From Ancylobacter rudongensis (GTDB lineage: Bacteria > Pseudomonadota > Alphaproteobacteria > Rhizobiales > Xanthobacteraceae), in assembly GCF_900100155.1 (NCBI RefSeq), contig NZ_FMTP01000002.1:646711-710710 (forward strand): DNA of 64,000 bases, read 5' to 3'. Under the pieces are notes generated by a model. That model saw only the letters and a program-made list of their open reading frames with translations, had not been told where the DNA came from and made no database searches. The translations under genes and the position numbers were made by a program. How positions within the stretch are numbered: position 1 is the first letter of the stretch; every line of letters begins with the position of its first letter. This document shows positions 45,083 through 54,162 of this stretch, in pieces.

Positions 45083-46654
45083 GTGAAGCAAACCGGCACG
45101 CAGAGCGACCATTCCCGCCTTGAGGGCCTCGATCCCGCCGGCACCGGCCGCGTGTTCTGGAATCTTGGCACGGCGGCCCTGTGCGAGCGCGCCGTGGCGC
45201 GCGGCGAGGCGCGGCTTTCCGACAGCGGCGCGCTGGTCGTCACCACCGCCCAGAGCGGCCACGAGATCCGCCTCGCCCTCGTCGACGACGAGCCGGGCGA
45301 AAGCGGTGAAACCTCAGCGCAAACCAGCCCTGATGCCGCTGCGCCCAACCGCGCCGGCGCTCTCACGCGCCCGCACTTCGAGGCGCTGAAGGCCGACCTG
45401 CTCGCCTATGTCGGCCGCCGCACCTTGTTCGGGCAGGATCTGTGCGTCGAGGCCGGGGCGGGCCGACGCCTCTCGCTGCGCATTCTCTCCGATCAGGCCT
45501 GGCACGCGCTCTTCATCCGCCACCTCCTGCGCCCCTGCGCGGTGGCGGAAGGCGGCGAGACCGCGCCGAGGTTCACCGTGCTGTGCGCGCCGGGCTTCCG
45601 CCCCACGCCAGAGACGCATGGCGTGGCGGCGGAGGGCACCCTCGCGCTGGACCTCGCCAATGGGCTGGCGCTGATTGCCGGCACGGCGCGCACCGAGGCG
45701 ATCCGCGCGGCGCTGGCGCAACTGCTCGATGGCCCGCTCACGGACGCAGGCGTGCTGCGGCTGGAAGGTGCCGCCGCCACCGCGCCGACCGGCAATGTCG
45801 TCCTTTTCCTCGGCGCCGCCGGTGCCGGCAAAAGCGCCTTGGCCGCCGCGCTGGCGAAGGGGCAGACCGGGGACAGCGCCCCGTCACATCTTGCCGATGG
45901 CGCGCTCGGCTGGGGTGAGGACGGGCTGATCGCGCTGGAGAACGCCGCCTATGCCCGGCCCGCCGATCTCGCCCAACCGGAGCACGCGGCACCGGGCTTT
46001 GGTGCCGTGCTGGAGAATATCGCCCTCGATCCCGCCAGCCGCACGCCCGACCTGGCCGAGGCGGCAAACACGGACGTGTCCCGGGTCATTCTCGCCCAGC
46101 CTTCCACCAAAAGCGCCCAGGAGGCCATCTTCGCCCCGCCCGCGCACCTGTTCCTGCTGGTGCAGGACGCAAGCGGCACGCTTCCCGCCATCGCCCGGCT
46201 GACCCCGGCACAGGCGCTCGGTTCTTGCCTCGCCGGCATGGACACCGTCCCGGTGCTGGCGGAGCGTCACGCGGCACGGCTGCACCATCTCCTCACGCAG
46301 CACGCGCCCCAGGGCTGGCTGGTCAATACCGGCTGGATCGGCGGAGCCGCCGGCGTGGGGCAGCGGGTGGCGCTGGAGGCCAGCCGCCGCCTCGTCGATG
46401 CGGCGCAGGCGGGCGAACTGGCCTCCGGCGTATGGCGCACCGATCCGCATTTCGGTTTCGACGTGCCGGCGGCGCTGGAGGGCGTCGATCCCCGCCTGCT
46501 CGATCCGGCCAAGGCATGGCCGAACCGCGTCGACCACACCGTGGCCGCGCGCCGGCTGGCGGGACAGTTCGCCGGCCGCCTCGCCCGCATCGAAGCGGCA
46601 TTGAGCCAGGAGGCGCAGGGCGCGCAAACGGGGATGGTTCTGGCGGCGGAATAG
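45083..46654 (+). CDS. PckA homologue (ATP-type PEP carboxykinase fold) lacking the catalytic site
   Basis: An intact 523-residue frame. PckA landmarks are the segment AWHALFIRHLLRP, the P-loop GAAGAGKS (244-251), GWGEDGLIALENAAYA and WLVNTGWIGG. The residues that bind Mn2+ and substrates in PckA are replaced: the YGGEMKK segment reads TARTEAIR at 201-208, the CSAN histidine becomes Glu228, the DD pair before HGW is lost and ENTR is absent. The GTG start has AGGAG 9 bases upstream. It holds pckA's usual place beside chvI, so it is probably a pseudoenzyme that may still bind nucleotide. Confidence 0.85.
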   Translation: MKQTGTQSDHSRLEGLDPAGTGRVFWNLGTAALCERAVARGEARLSDSGALVVTTAQSGHEIRLALVDDEPGESGETSAQTSPDAAAPNRAGALTRPHFEALKADLLAYVGRRTLFGQDLCVEAGAGRRLSLRILSDQAWHALFIRHLLRPCAVAEGGETAPRFTVLCAPGFRPTPETHGVAAEGTLALDLANGLALIAGTARTEAIRAALAQLLDGPLTDAGVLRLEGAAATAPTGNVVLFLGAAGAGKSALAAALAKGQTGDSAPSHLADGALGWGEDGLIALENAAYARPADLAQPEHAAPGFGAVLENIALDPASRTPDLAEAANTDVSRVILAQPSTKSAQEAIFAPPAHLFLLVQDASGTLPAIARLTPAQALGSCLAGMDTVPVLAERHAARLHHLLTQHAPQGWLVNTGWIGGAAGVGQRVALEASRRLVDAAQAGELASGVWRTDPHFGFDVPAALEGVDPRLLDPAKAWPNRVDHTVAARRLAGQFAGRLARIEAALSQEAQGAQTGMVLAAE

Positions 46655-46676
46655 CGCCGCCGCCCTTGCCTGCCGC

Positions 46677-48170
46677 CTACAGGAAATACAGCCAGGTCAG
46701 CAGCGCGAAGCAGGGCAGCAGGAACAGGCCCGACCACGCCATGTAGCCGAAGAAGCTCGGCATGGCGACGCCGCGGCTCTTGGCGATGGCCAGCACCATG
46801 AAATTGGGTGCGTTGCCGATATAGGTCAGCGCGCCCATGAACACGGCGCCGGCCGAGATCGCCTCCAGCGTCACCGCGTGGCGCGTCATCAGTTCCTGCG
46901 CGTCGCCGCCAGCGAGATTGAAGAAGACGAGATAGGTCGGCGCATTGTCCAGAAATCCCGAGAGCAGGCCGGTCATCCAGAAATAGCCGGCATTCACCGG
47001 CCCGCCCGCCTCGTCCGTCACCAGCGCCACCAGCGGCGCCAGCGCCCCGTCCGCGCCCGCCCGCAGGATGGCGATAACAGGGATGATGGTGAGGAAGATC
47101 GCCGCGAACAGCTTGGCCACTTCGCGGATCGGCTCCCAGTCGAAGCCGTTGCGCTCGCGGATGAACGCCGGGGTGATCCAGATCGAAATACCGGCCAGCG
47201 CCAGCAGGCTGAGATCGCGGGCGATCGAGGGCAGCGGCACATGGGTGCCGAAAAGAGTGAACTCGATGCCCGGCTTCCACAGCGCACTCATCAAGATGGC
47301 GGCGATAACGCCGCCCAGCAGCGGCAGGTTGCACAGGCCGCGCAGGCCGAGGCGCTCGGTGTCGGGGGTCGGGTCGGGCTTGCGCGGCAGCTTCTCCTCG
47401 CGCGCATAGAAATGGCGGTCGAGCAGGTAGAAAGCCCCGAGCAGCAGCACCGCCACCACCGCCGTGTCGTGGAACAGGTGCTGCGTGGTCCAGAAGAAGT
47501 CCACGCCCTTGAGGAAGCCAAGGAACAGCGGCGGATCGCCCAGCGGGGTGAGCGAGCCGCCAATGTTCGACACCAGAAAGATGAAGAACACCACGGTGTG
47601 GACGTTGAAGCGTCGCTCGTCATTGGCGCGCAGCAGCGGGCGGATCAGCACCATGGAGGCGCCGGTGGTGCCGATCAGGCTCGCCAGCACCGTGCCGATG
47701 GCGAGCAGCGCCGTGTTCACCCCCGGGCTGCCATGCAGATTGCCGGTGAGCAGGATGCCCCCCGAAATGGTGAACAGCGCGAACAGCAGGATGATGAAGG
47801 GGATGTATTCCAGCAGCGCCGCATGGGCCACTTCATAGGTGGCGAGCCCGGCGCCATAGGTCGCGACGAACGGCACGAGAAACGCCAGCGCCCAGAACAG
47901 CGCCACCTTGCCGTAATGGTGGTGCCAGAAATTCCCGGCCAGCAGCGGGATGATGGCGATCGACAGCAGCATGCCGACAAAGGGCAGGCCCCAGAGGAGC
48001 GGCAGGTGCGCCCCATCTATGCCCATGCCCTCGGCGGCATGGGCCGGCAGGGTCGCCCCGGCCAGCAGCGCGGTGACAAGGGCGAGGCTGCGGAAAGACA
48101 GCCGCGGGAGTGAAAAGCGAGGCACAACAAGGCACAGGACAGCACGCGCGGCGGCTTTCGTGGTCGTCAT
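46677..48170 (-). CDS. NhaD-type sodium/proton antiporter
   Basis: A 497-residue membrane protein with about 12 hydrophobic segments. FLVSNIGGSLTPLGDPPLFLGFLKG and the repeated motif near GNAPNFMVLAIAK are the core of NhaD and related arsenite/citrate-type transporters (IT superfamily). The N-terminus MTTTKAAARAV has a cleavable-looking signal ending near AHAAEG. GGGGAAG precedes the ATG. It probably exchanges Na+ or Li+ for H+; the direction is not shown by sequence. Confidence 0.85.
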   Translation of the reverse strand: MTTTKAAARAVLCLVVPRFSLPRLSFRSLALVTALLAGATLPAHAAEGMGIDGAHLPLLWGLPFVGMLLSIAIIPLLAGNFWHHHYGKVALFWALAFLVPFVATYGAGLATYEVAHAALLEYIPFIILLFALFTISGGILLTGNLHGSPGVNTALLAIGTVLASLIGTTGASMVLIRPLLRANDERRFNVHTVVFFIFLVSNIGGSLTPLGDPPLFLGFLKGVDFFWTTQHLFHDTAVVAVLLLGAFYLLDRHFYAREEKLPRKPDPTPDTERLGLRGLCNLPLLGGVIAAILMSALWKPGIEFTLFGTHVPLPSIARDLSLLALAGISIWITPAFIRERNGFDWEPIREVAKLFAAIFLTIIPVIAILRAGADGALAPLVALVTDEAGGPVNAGYFWMTGLLSGFLDNAPTYLVFFNLAGGDAQELMTRHAVTLEAISAGAVFMGALTYIGNAPNFMVLAIAKSRGVAMPSFFGYMAWSGLFLLPCFALLTWLYFL

Positions 48171-48367
48171 CAGTCTTCCCCGGATCAGCGCTCCCCGCGC
48201 ATGAATCCGGTTAGCAACCCACCATCGGGGTGTCGAGCAAAACCACAGCGTGGCGGGCAAGAGAGTACCGAGCCGAACGGGCGCGGCCGGCGCCCTTTGC
48301 GGCTCGCCCCCGGCTGCGCTAGACGAGACGGCGACCGGCCGCACCGATGCCGGCCTTGAGAGATGCC

Positions 48368-48973
48368 ATGCCCCGCGCTGTCGCCGGCCCCGAGATCGAA
48401 CGCCTGATCCAGCTGCTCGCCCGGGTTCCCGGCCTCGGGCCTCGCTCGGCCCGCCGGGCGACGCTGCACCTGATCAAGAAGCGCGAGCAGCTGATGAGCC
48501 CGCTCGCCAGCGCCTTCGAGGACGTGCTGGGCAAGATCTGCACCTGCCGGGTCTGCGGCAATGTCGATGTGCGCGATCCCTGCTCGATCTGCTGCGACGA
48601 CACACGCGACCCCTCCCTGCTGATCGTCGTCGCCGATGTGGCGGACCTCTGGGCGCTGGAGCGGGCCGGCGCGCTGAATGCCCGCTACCATGTGCTCGGC
48701 GGCACGCTCTCGCCGCTCGACGGCATCGGCCCGGACGAACTCAACCTGCCCTCGCTGGTCCAGCGGGTGCAGAGCGGCGCGGTGACGGAAGTCCTTCTGG
48801 CACTTGGCGCGACGGTCGATGGGCAGACCACGGCCCACTACATCACCGAGCTTCTGCGCGAGGCGAACGTCAAGGTCACCCGCCTCGCCCATGGCGTGCC
48901 GGTGGGCGGCGAGTTGGACTATCTCGACGAAGGCACGCTCTCCGCCGCCATCCGAGCCCGTTCCAGTTTCTGA
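48368..48973 (+). CDS. recR: Recombination protein RecR
   Basis: A 201-residue RecR. The helix-hairpin-helix [15 protein letters not shown] is followed by the four-cysteine zinc site [18 protein letters not shown] and the Toprim domain [15 protein letters not shown]. RecR works with RecF/RecO to load RecA on gapped DNA. It is usually downstream of dnaX and ybaB but here is alone. The ATG at 48368 gives the expected [14 protein letters not shown] start. Confidence 0.95.
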   Translation: MPRAVAGPEIERLIQLLARVPGLGPRSARRATLHLIKKREQLMSPLASAFEDVLGKICTCRVCGNVDVRDPCSICCDDTRDPSLLIVVADVADLWALERAGALNARYHVLGGTLSPLDGIGPDELNLPSLVQRVQSGAVTEVLLALGATVDGQTTAHYITELLREANVKVTRLAHGVPVGGELDYLDEGTLSAAIRARSSF

Positions 48974-48996
48974 GCCGGCAGCGACCCGTGCCGGCT
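48973..48996 (+). terminator. Hairpin after recR
   Basis: AGCCGGCA (48973-48980) and TGCCGGCT (48989-48996) form a perfect 8-bp stem with an 8-base loop, starting at the last base of the recR stop. It lies between recR and the convergent ampG-like gene and can act for both. Confidence 0.6.
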
Positions 48997-49024
48997 GCAG
49001 AATACAGGCTGCAGCGCTGCCGCT

Positions 49025-50377
49025 TCACCTTCCGCTGGCGGCTAGCTCGCGGAAATGGCCGCGCGCCTGCAGATAGGCCAGCAGCGCCAGCCCCGGCAGG
49101 GCGGCGACGGAGGTGATGGCGAAGAACACGATCCACCCCGTCTCCACCGCAACGAAACCGGCGGAGGAGGCGAGGAAGGTCCGCCCCACCGCCGCCAGCG
49201 CGGTCAGCAGCGCGTATTGGGTGGCGGTGTGGGCCCGGTTGCCGCACAGCGCCGAGATATAGGCGACGAAGATCACCGTGCCGATCGCGCCGGCGAAGTT
49301 CTCGACCACGATGGTCGTCATCAGCGCCGGCACGTTCACGCCCATCCAGGCCTGCCAGGAAAAGGCGAGGTTGGAGAGCATCTGCAGGATTCCCCCCACC
49401 CAGAGCGCGGTGGAAAGCGGCAGCGCGCGGGCGATCACCCCGCCGGCAAAGCCGCCAAGCAGCGCCGCCGCGAAGCCCACCCCCTTGACCACGCCGGCAT
49501 AGGTCGCCTTGTCGAAGCCGATGCCGATGACGAAGGCGCCGGTCAACGTGCCGGCAAAGGCATCGCAGAACTTGAACAGCACCACGAAGAGCAGGATGGC
49601 AACGGCGCTGTTGCGGGTGAGGAACTCGGAAAAGGCGCCCAACGCCGTCTGCACCACCCGCTTGGCCACCTTGGCCTCGCGTGGCGGCGCGTCGGCCGGC
49701 ACCGGCGGCTCTTTGGCCATCAGCGCGGCGAACAGCCCGACGCCGACCATGGCGGCGGCGGCGAGATAGCCCCACGCCCACACCTCGGCGCGCGGCACGC
49801 CCAGCACCTCGAACCACGCCACCAGCAGCACCACGCCGGCGCCGGAGGCCAGCATGCCGACCCGGTAGGCGGCGACATAGCCGGCCATGCCGGCGGCCTG
49901 CTCGCGCACCTCCAGGCTCTCGACGCGGAAGGCATCGACCACGATGTCCTGCGTCGCCGAGGCGGTGGCGACCAGCAGGGCGCCGAAGGCGACGTGCCAG
50001 GGCGAGAGCACCGGGTCCTGAAAGCCGAGCCAGGCGACGGCCAGCACGAGTAGAAGCTGGGTGAACACCAGCCAGCCGCGCCGCCGTCCGAGCCAGCGCC
50101 CCAGCAGCGGCACGTCGAGCGCATCCACCAGCGGCGCCCAGATGAACTTGAAATTATACGGGACCCCGACCAGCGCGAAGAGGCCGATCGTGGTGAGGTT
50201 CACCTGCGCCTCGGCCATCCAGATGGTCAGCGTGGCGCCCGACAATGCCAGCGGCAGGCCGGAAGAAAAGCCCAGCAGCACGACGATAAGCACGCGCCGG
50301 CGCAGATAGACCGCGAGGCTGGCGAGAAAGCCGTCCTCGTCGCGGGCGGACGGGGCGGGGCGGGCGGTGTCGGTCAT
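49025..50377 (-). CDS. AmpG-like MFS muropeptide transporter
   Basis: A 450-residue major facilitator with about 12 hydrophobic segments. LLGFSSGLPLALSGATLTIWMAE and IGLFALVGVPYNFKFIWAPLVDALD are the AmpG signature. AmpG imports anhydro-muropeptides for cell-wall recycling and beta-lactamase induction. No ampR or ampC is near. The start at 50377 has no strong Shine-Dalgarno. The 259-bp gap upstream to 50636 has GC-rich hairpins and an AAAGCGCTTT palindrome but no ORF. Confidence 0.85.
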   Translation of the reverse strand: MTDTARPAPSARDEDGFLASLAVYLRRRVLIVVLLGFSSGLPLALSGATLTIWMAEAQVNLTTIGLFALVGVPYNFKFIWAPLVDALDVPLLGRWLGRRRGWLVFTQLLLVLAVAWLGFQDPVLSPWHVAFGALLVATASATQDIVVDAFRVESLEVREQAAGMAGYVAAYRVGMLASGAGVVLLVAWFEVLGVPRAEVWAWGYLAAAAMVGVGLFAALMAKEPPVPADAPPREAKVAKRVVQTALGAFSEFLTRNSAVAILLFVVLFKFCDAFAGTLTGAFVIGIGFDKATYAGVVKGVGFAAALLGGFAGGVIARALPLSTALWVGGILQMLSNLAFSWQAWMGVNVPALMTTIVVENFAGAIGTVIFVAYISALCGNRAHTATQYALLTALAAVGRTFLASSAGFVAVETGWIVFFAITSVAALPGLALLAYLQARGHFRELAASGR

Positions 50378-50636
50378 GGCGGCGTGCTCGGCGGCGGCGC
50401 GTTTCGGCGCGCGATTCGGGGGCGTCCCACCTATCTCTAAAGCGCTTTGGCCCGCGATTGAATCGACAACACCGCCCCGCCGCATCTGCGGCGACCGATG
50501 AGGGGCTCGTGGCCGCCCCGACCTCCCTCATGGCCGGGCGTGATCCGGGCCCCCAGACGTTCGGGATCGTTTGGCACAGGCTGCCATCCCGGCGCGGGCC
50601 AGGAAAGGAGAGTTGGCGGGGCGGCGGAGGCCCACC

Positions 50637-51542
50637 CTACCCTTTCGGCGCGGCGGCCGTATCGTCCAGCATCGGAATGACGTCGACCTCGACCTTCAGC
50701 TTCTGCTTGCCGGAGCCGAAGATCACGCCGCCGATCGGCGCGACATCGGTGTAGTCGCGGCCCACCGCCAGTACGACATGATCGGTGGCGACGATGAGGG
50801 CATTGGTCGGGTCGAGCCCCTGCCAGCCGATCTCCGCCCCGCACCAGACCGAAACCCAGGCATGGGTGGCGTCGGCGCCCTGCAGCCGCTCCTTGCCCGG
50901 CGGCGGCTCGGTGCGCAGGAAGCCGGAGACATAGGCCGCCGGCAGGCCGAGCCCGCGCAGGCCGGCGATCATGATATGGGCGAAATCCTGGCACACCCCG
51001 GCCCGCAGCTCGAATGCCGCCAGCGCCGGGGTCGAGACGTCGGTGGCGCGGGGATCATAGGTGAAGTCGGCAAAGAGCCGGTTCATCAGGTCCACCGCCC
51101 CGGCGAGCATCGGCCGGCCGGGAGGGAAACTCTCCGCCGCCCAGGCGGTGATCGGCGCGCTCAGCGCCACAGCGGGACTGGGAAACAGGAAATGCGCCGG
51201 CGAGAGGCCGGAAAGGTCGGTGCTGCCATTGGCAGCCTCGCGCGTCTCCTCCCAGGAGGGCCCAGAGTCGGGCGCAACCGCCGGCGGGGCCTCCACCTCT
51301 ACCCGCGCCCGCGTCTTCACCGTGAAGCTGCGGTGCGGGGTCTCGATGCGGATATGCACCACCTTGTTGCCGAAGAAATCCCGGGTCTCGGTCCATTCCA
51401 CCGGCTCGGGCTCGACCGCGAAATGGCTGGCGACCACGCGCTGGTTCGACCGCTCCACCGGCACCATCCGCACCACATGGCGCGCCACCGGCACCGCCGA
51501 GGCATAGGAATAGGCCGTGCTCTGGTGAATATCGTATTTCAT
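50637..51542 (-). CDS. Transglutaminase-like protein of the ATP-grasp/alpha-E cluster
   Basis: A 301-residue protein. A beta-sandwich N-terminal region (MKYDIHQSTAYSYASAVPVA) is followed by the transglutaminase core with Cys184 (AGVCQDFAH), His227 (ATHAWVSV) and Asp244 (GLDPTN), a complete triad. It shares a 4-base overlap with the ATP-grasp/alpha-E gene upstream, so they are one operon. In this set, enzymes are thought to ligate or cut amide bonds of a still unknown product. Confidence 0.9.
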   Translation of the reverse strand: MKYDIHQSTAYSYASAVPVARHVVRMVPVERSNQRVVASHFAVEPEPVEWTETRDFFGNKVVHIRIETPHRSFTVKTRARVEVEAPPAVAPDSGPSWEETREAANGSTDLSGLSPAHFLFPSPAVALSAPITAWAAESFPPGRPMLAGAVDLMNRLFADFTYDPRATDVSTPALAAFELRAGVCQDFAHIMIAGLRGLGLPAAYVSGFLRTEPPPGKERLQGADATHAWVSVWCGAEIGWQGLDPTNALIVATDHVVLAVGRDYTDVAPIGGVIFGSGKQKLKVEVDVIPMLDDTAAAPKG

Positions 51543-54052
51543 GCCAGCAGGTCCCACGGCGTCTCCACCGGCTGGCGGTGGATGAAATAGCGCTCCGCCA
51601 CGTCATTGGAGAGTTCCATCAGCCGGGCCTCTATCTGGCTGAGGCGGGCATCATCGAACTCCACCGCGTCGAAGGCCTTCATCGTCGCCGAAAGCCGGGC
51701 GACAAGACGCTCCTCCGGCGGCGGCAGCGCATCGCCGGCATGGCCGGGCAGCACGTCGAGATGGTCGCTGATGGCAGCGATCTGGAAGGCGAGCGAGCGC
51801 GGGTTGACCGGGTCGAGCAGCACCAGATCGAGCACCGGCGCCCGGCTCTCCACCATCACATAGCGCGAGCGATAGGTGATCTGGCTGTCGCACAGTTCCA
51901 GCAGCACATCGAGCGTGCTTGCGCTCGGCGTCTCGCCCACCAGCGCGCGGGCGAAGCGGCACACCGCGATGGCGCGCTCGATACGGCGGCCGAGATCGAG
52001 GAAGCGCCAGCCGGCCAGCCGGTTCATGTTTTCCGAGGCGAGGCCGGAAAAGGCGGCCAGCGCCCGCAGTGCCCGGTCGGCACGCTCATAGGCGTCAGGC
52101 TCGGCGCTGCCCGCAGGAGCCGGCTCCGCCATCATCAGGCCGAGATCGGCCAGCGTGCGCCAGGCATCGGGGGAGAGCCGGTCACGGATGACCGAGGCGG
52201 TGTGGCGGGCATTGTCGATGAGGTTCGGAATGGCGCCGGGCCGGTCGCGCCGGGTCAGCGCCGCCAGCACATGGCGGATCGGGCGGGCACGGGTCAGTTC
52301 GTCCGGCACCGCCCCCCAGGACTGCAGCAGGTCGAGCAGCGCCGGCACCGAGCCGCCGCCGCCATCGGCGGTGGAAGAGAGCCGGCCGGCCAGCGTGCGC
52401 AGCAGGCGCAGCGTGCATTCCGCCCGCTCGACATAGCGCCCGAGCCAGAAGAAATTATCGGCCGCGCGGCTGGGCAGCGGGCCGGTCTGGCGCTTCACCT
52501 CCACCGCATCGGGGGCCGGCAGCAGCGTGGTCTGCTCCACCGGCGCGGCGTCCAGCACCCAGACATCGGCCGAGCGGCCGCCGCCCTGCATCGACACGGC
52601 GCGGGCGTCGAGACTGTCGGAGACGCGGCAAAAGCCGCCGGGCATGACGGTCCACCCCGATTCGGTGGCGGCGACGAAGATGCGCAGGATGAAGGGGCGC
52701 GGCTCCAGCCGCCCATTGCTCCACACCGGCATGGTGGACAAGCGCACCGCCTCCTGGCCGACAATGTCGACACCGCGGGTGCGGATGGCGTGTTGCACCG
52801 CCGCGCGGCGAACGGGATCGAGATCGGCACCGATCACCGGCCCGTCCTCCAGCGCCCCCGGCACCGCCCGGCGGAAGGCGGGAGAGAGCACGAGGTCGTC
52901 GAGATTGTCGAGCACGCGCTCGCGCTCCGCCTTCTGGCCGCACCACCAGGTCGCGACATTGGGCAGGATCGGCGCCTCGCCCAGCACCTGCCGCCCGAGC
53001 CGGGGCAGGAAGCCCATCATGGCGGGGGCTTCCACCACGCCGGCACCGAGCGCGTTCACCACCGCCACCCCGCCGGCGCGGATCGCCTGCATCAGCCCGG
53101 GCACGCCGAGCCGCGAGGAGGGATTGAGCTCCAGCGGGTCGGCATAATCGGCATCGAGGCGGCGCAGCAGCACGTCGACCCGCTTCAGCCCGGCAACGGT
53201 GCGGACATAGACGATGTTGTCGCGCACCGTGAGGTCGTCACCCTCCAGCAGCACGAAGCCGAGATAGCGGGCGAGATAGGCGTGCTCGAAATAGGTCTCG
53301 TTCAGCGGGCCAGGGGTGAGCAGCCCCACCCGCCCCTCGCCGGAACGGTCGAGCCGGGTCAGCCCCGCCCGCAGCCCCTGGAAATAACCGGCAAGGCGCA
53401 TGACGTTGAGCGAGCGGGCGAGGTCCGGCAGCGCTCTGGCAATGGCGATGCGGTTTTCCAGCGCGTAGCCGGCGCCCGAGGGCGACTGGGTGCGGTCGGA
53501 GAGCACCCACCAATTGCCGTCCGGCCCGCGCCCGATATCGGCGGCGTAGATCTTGAGAAAGCTGCCGCCATGCGGGTCGACGCCGACCATGGGGCGCAGG
53601 AAATCCGGGTTCCCCGCCACCACCGCCGCCGGCAGCGCGCCCGAGCCGACCAGCTTGCCCTCGCCATAAAGGTCGGAGAGCAGCCCTTCCATCATCTGCG
53701 CGCGCTGGATCAGCCCGCGCTCCAGCGCCCGCCATTCGGTGGCGTCGATGACGAGCGGCAGATGCGAGATCGGCCAGGGCCGCTCGCCGCCATTGGGGTC
53801 GTCATAGACACGGTAGAACACGCCCGAGCGATAGAGATGGCGGTCGGCGGCGCGGAATCGCCGGTTGACCTCCTCCACGCCCATCTCGGCCAGCGCCGCC
53901 AAGAGCGAGGTCCAGTGCGCGCGCGGACGCCCGTCGCCATCCACGAGTTCATCGTGAACGCCGGGAAGCGGCTTGTACTGCGCCAGCAGCGCCTCAACGG
54001 CCGCTTCTTCGAAGCGGCGCGTGCGCGCCTGCGGTTCGGTGCGAACGGGCAT
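51539..54052 (-). CDS. Fused circularly permuted ATP-grasp and alpha-E domain protein
   Basis: An 837-residue fusion. Residues 1-490 match the circularly permuted ATP-grasp (DUF404/DUF407, COG2308) family, with YRSGVFYRVYDDPNGGERPWPISHLPLVI near the start and LVLLEGDDLTVRDNIVYV in the middle. From about 510 the alpha-E domain (COG2307) begins with RAADNFFWLGRYVERAE. In many bacteria these are separate proteins. The ATP-grasp fold suggests amide-bond formation from a carboxylate and an amine; the substrate is unknown. Confidence 0.9.
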   Translation of the reverse strand: MPVRTEPQARTRRFEEAAVEALLAQYKPLPGVHDELVDGDGRPRAHWTSLLAALAEMGVEEVNRRFRAADRHLYRSGVFYRVYDDPNGGERPWPISHLPLVIDATEWRALERGLIQRAQMMEGLLSDLYGEGKLVGSGALPAAVVAGNPDFLRPMVGVDPHGGSFLKIYAADIGRGPDGNWWVLSDRTQSPSGAGYALENRIAIARALPDLARSLNVMRLAGYFQGLRAGLTRLDRSGEGRVGLLTPGPLNETYFEHAYLARYLGFVLLEGDDLTVRDNIVYVRTVAGLKRVDVLLRRLDADYADPLELNPSSRLGVPGLMQAIRAGGVAVVNALGAGVVEAPAMMGFLPRLGRQVLGEAPILPNVATWWCGQKAERERVLDNLDDLVLSPAFRRAVPGALEDGPVIGADLDPVRRAAVQHAIRTRGVDIVGQEAVRLSTMPVWSNGRLEPRPFILRIFVAATESGWTVMPGGFCRVSDSLDARAVSMQGGGRSADVWVLDAAPVEQTTLLPAPDAVEVKRQTGPLPSRAADNFFWLGRYVERAECTLRLLRTLAGRLSSTADGGGGSVPALLDLLQSWGAVPDELTRARPIRHVLAALTRRDRPGAIPNLIDNARHTASVIRDRLSPDAWRTLADLGLMMAEPAPAGSAEPDAYERADRALRALAAFSGLASENMNRLAGWRFLDLGRRIERAIAVCRFARALVGETPSASTLDVLLELCDSQITYRSRYVMVESRAPVLDLVLLDPVNPRSLAFQIAAISDHLDVLPGHAGDALPPPEERLVARLSATMKAFDAVEFDDARLSQIEARLMELSNDVAERYFIHRQPVETPWDLLA

Positions 54053-54162
54053 GGCTCCCTCTCAGCGCCGCAAAGGATGGGCATACCATCCCCATGCCCC
54101 CACCGCACGCCCCCTGCGCGCCAAAGGTCGGACCTGTGGCGTTAATGAACCAGCAAGGCGCG

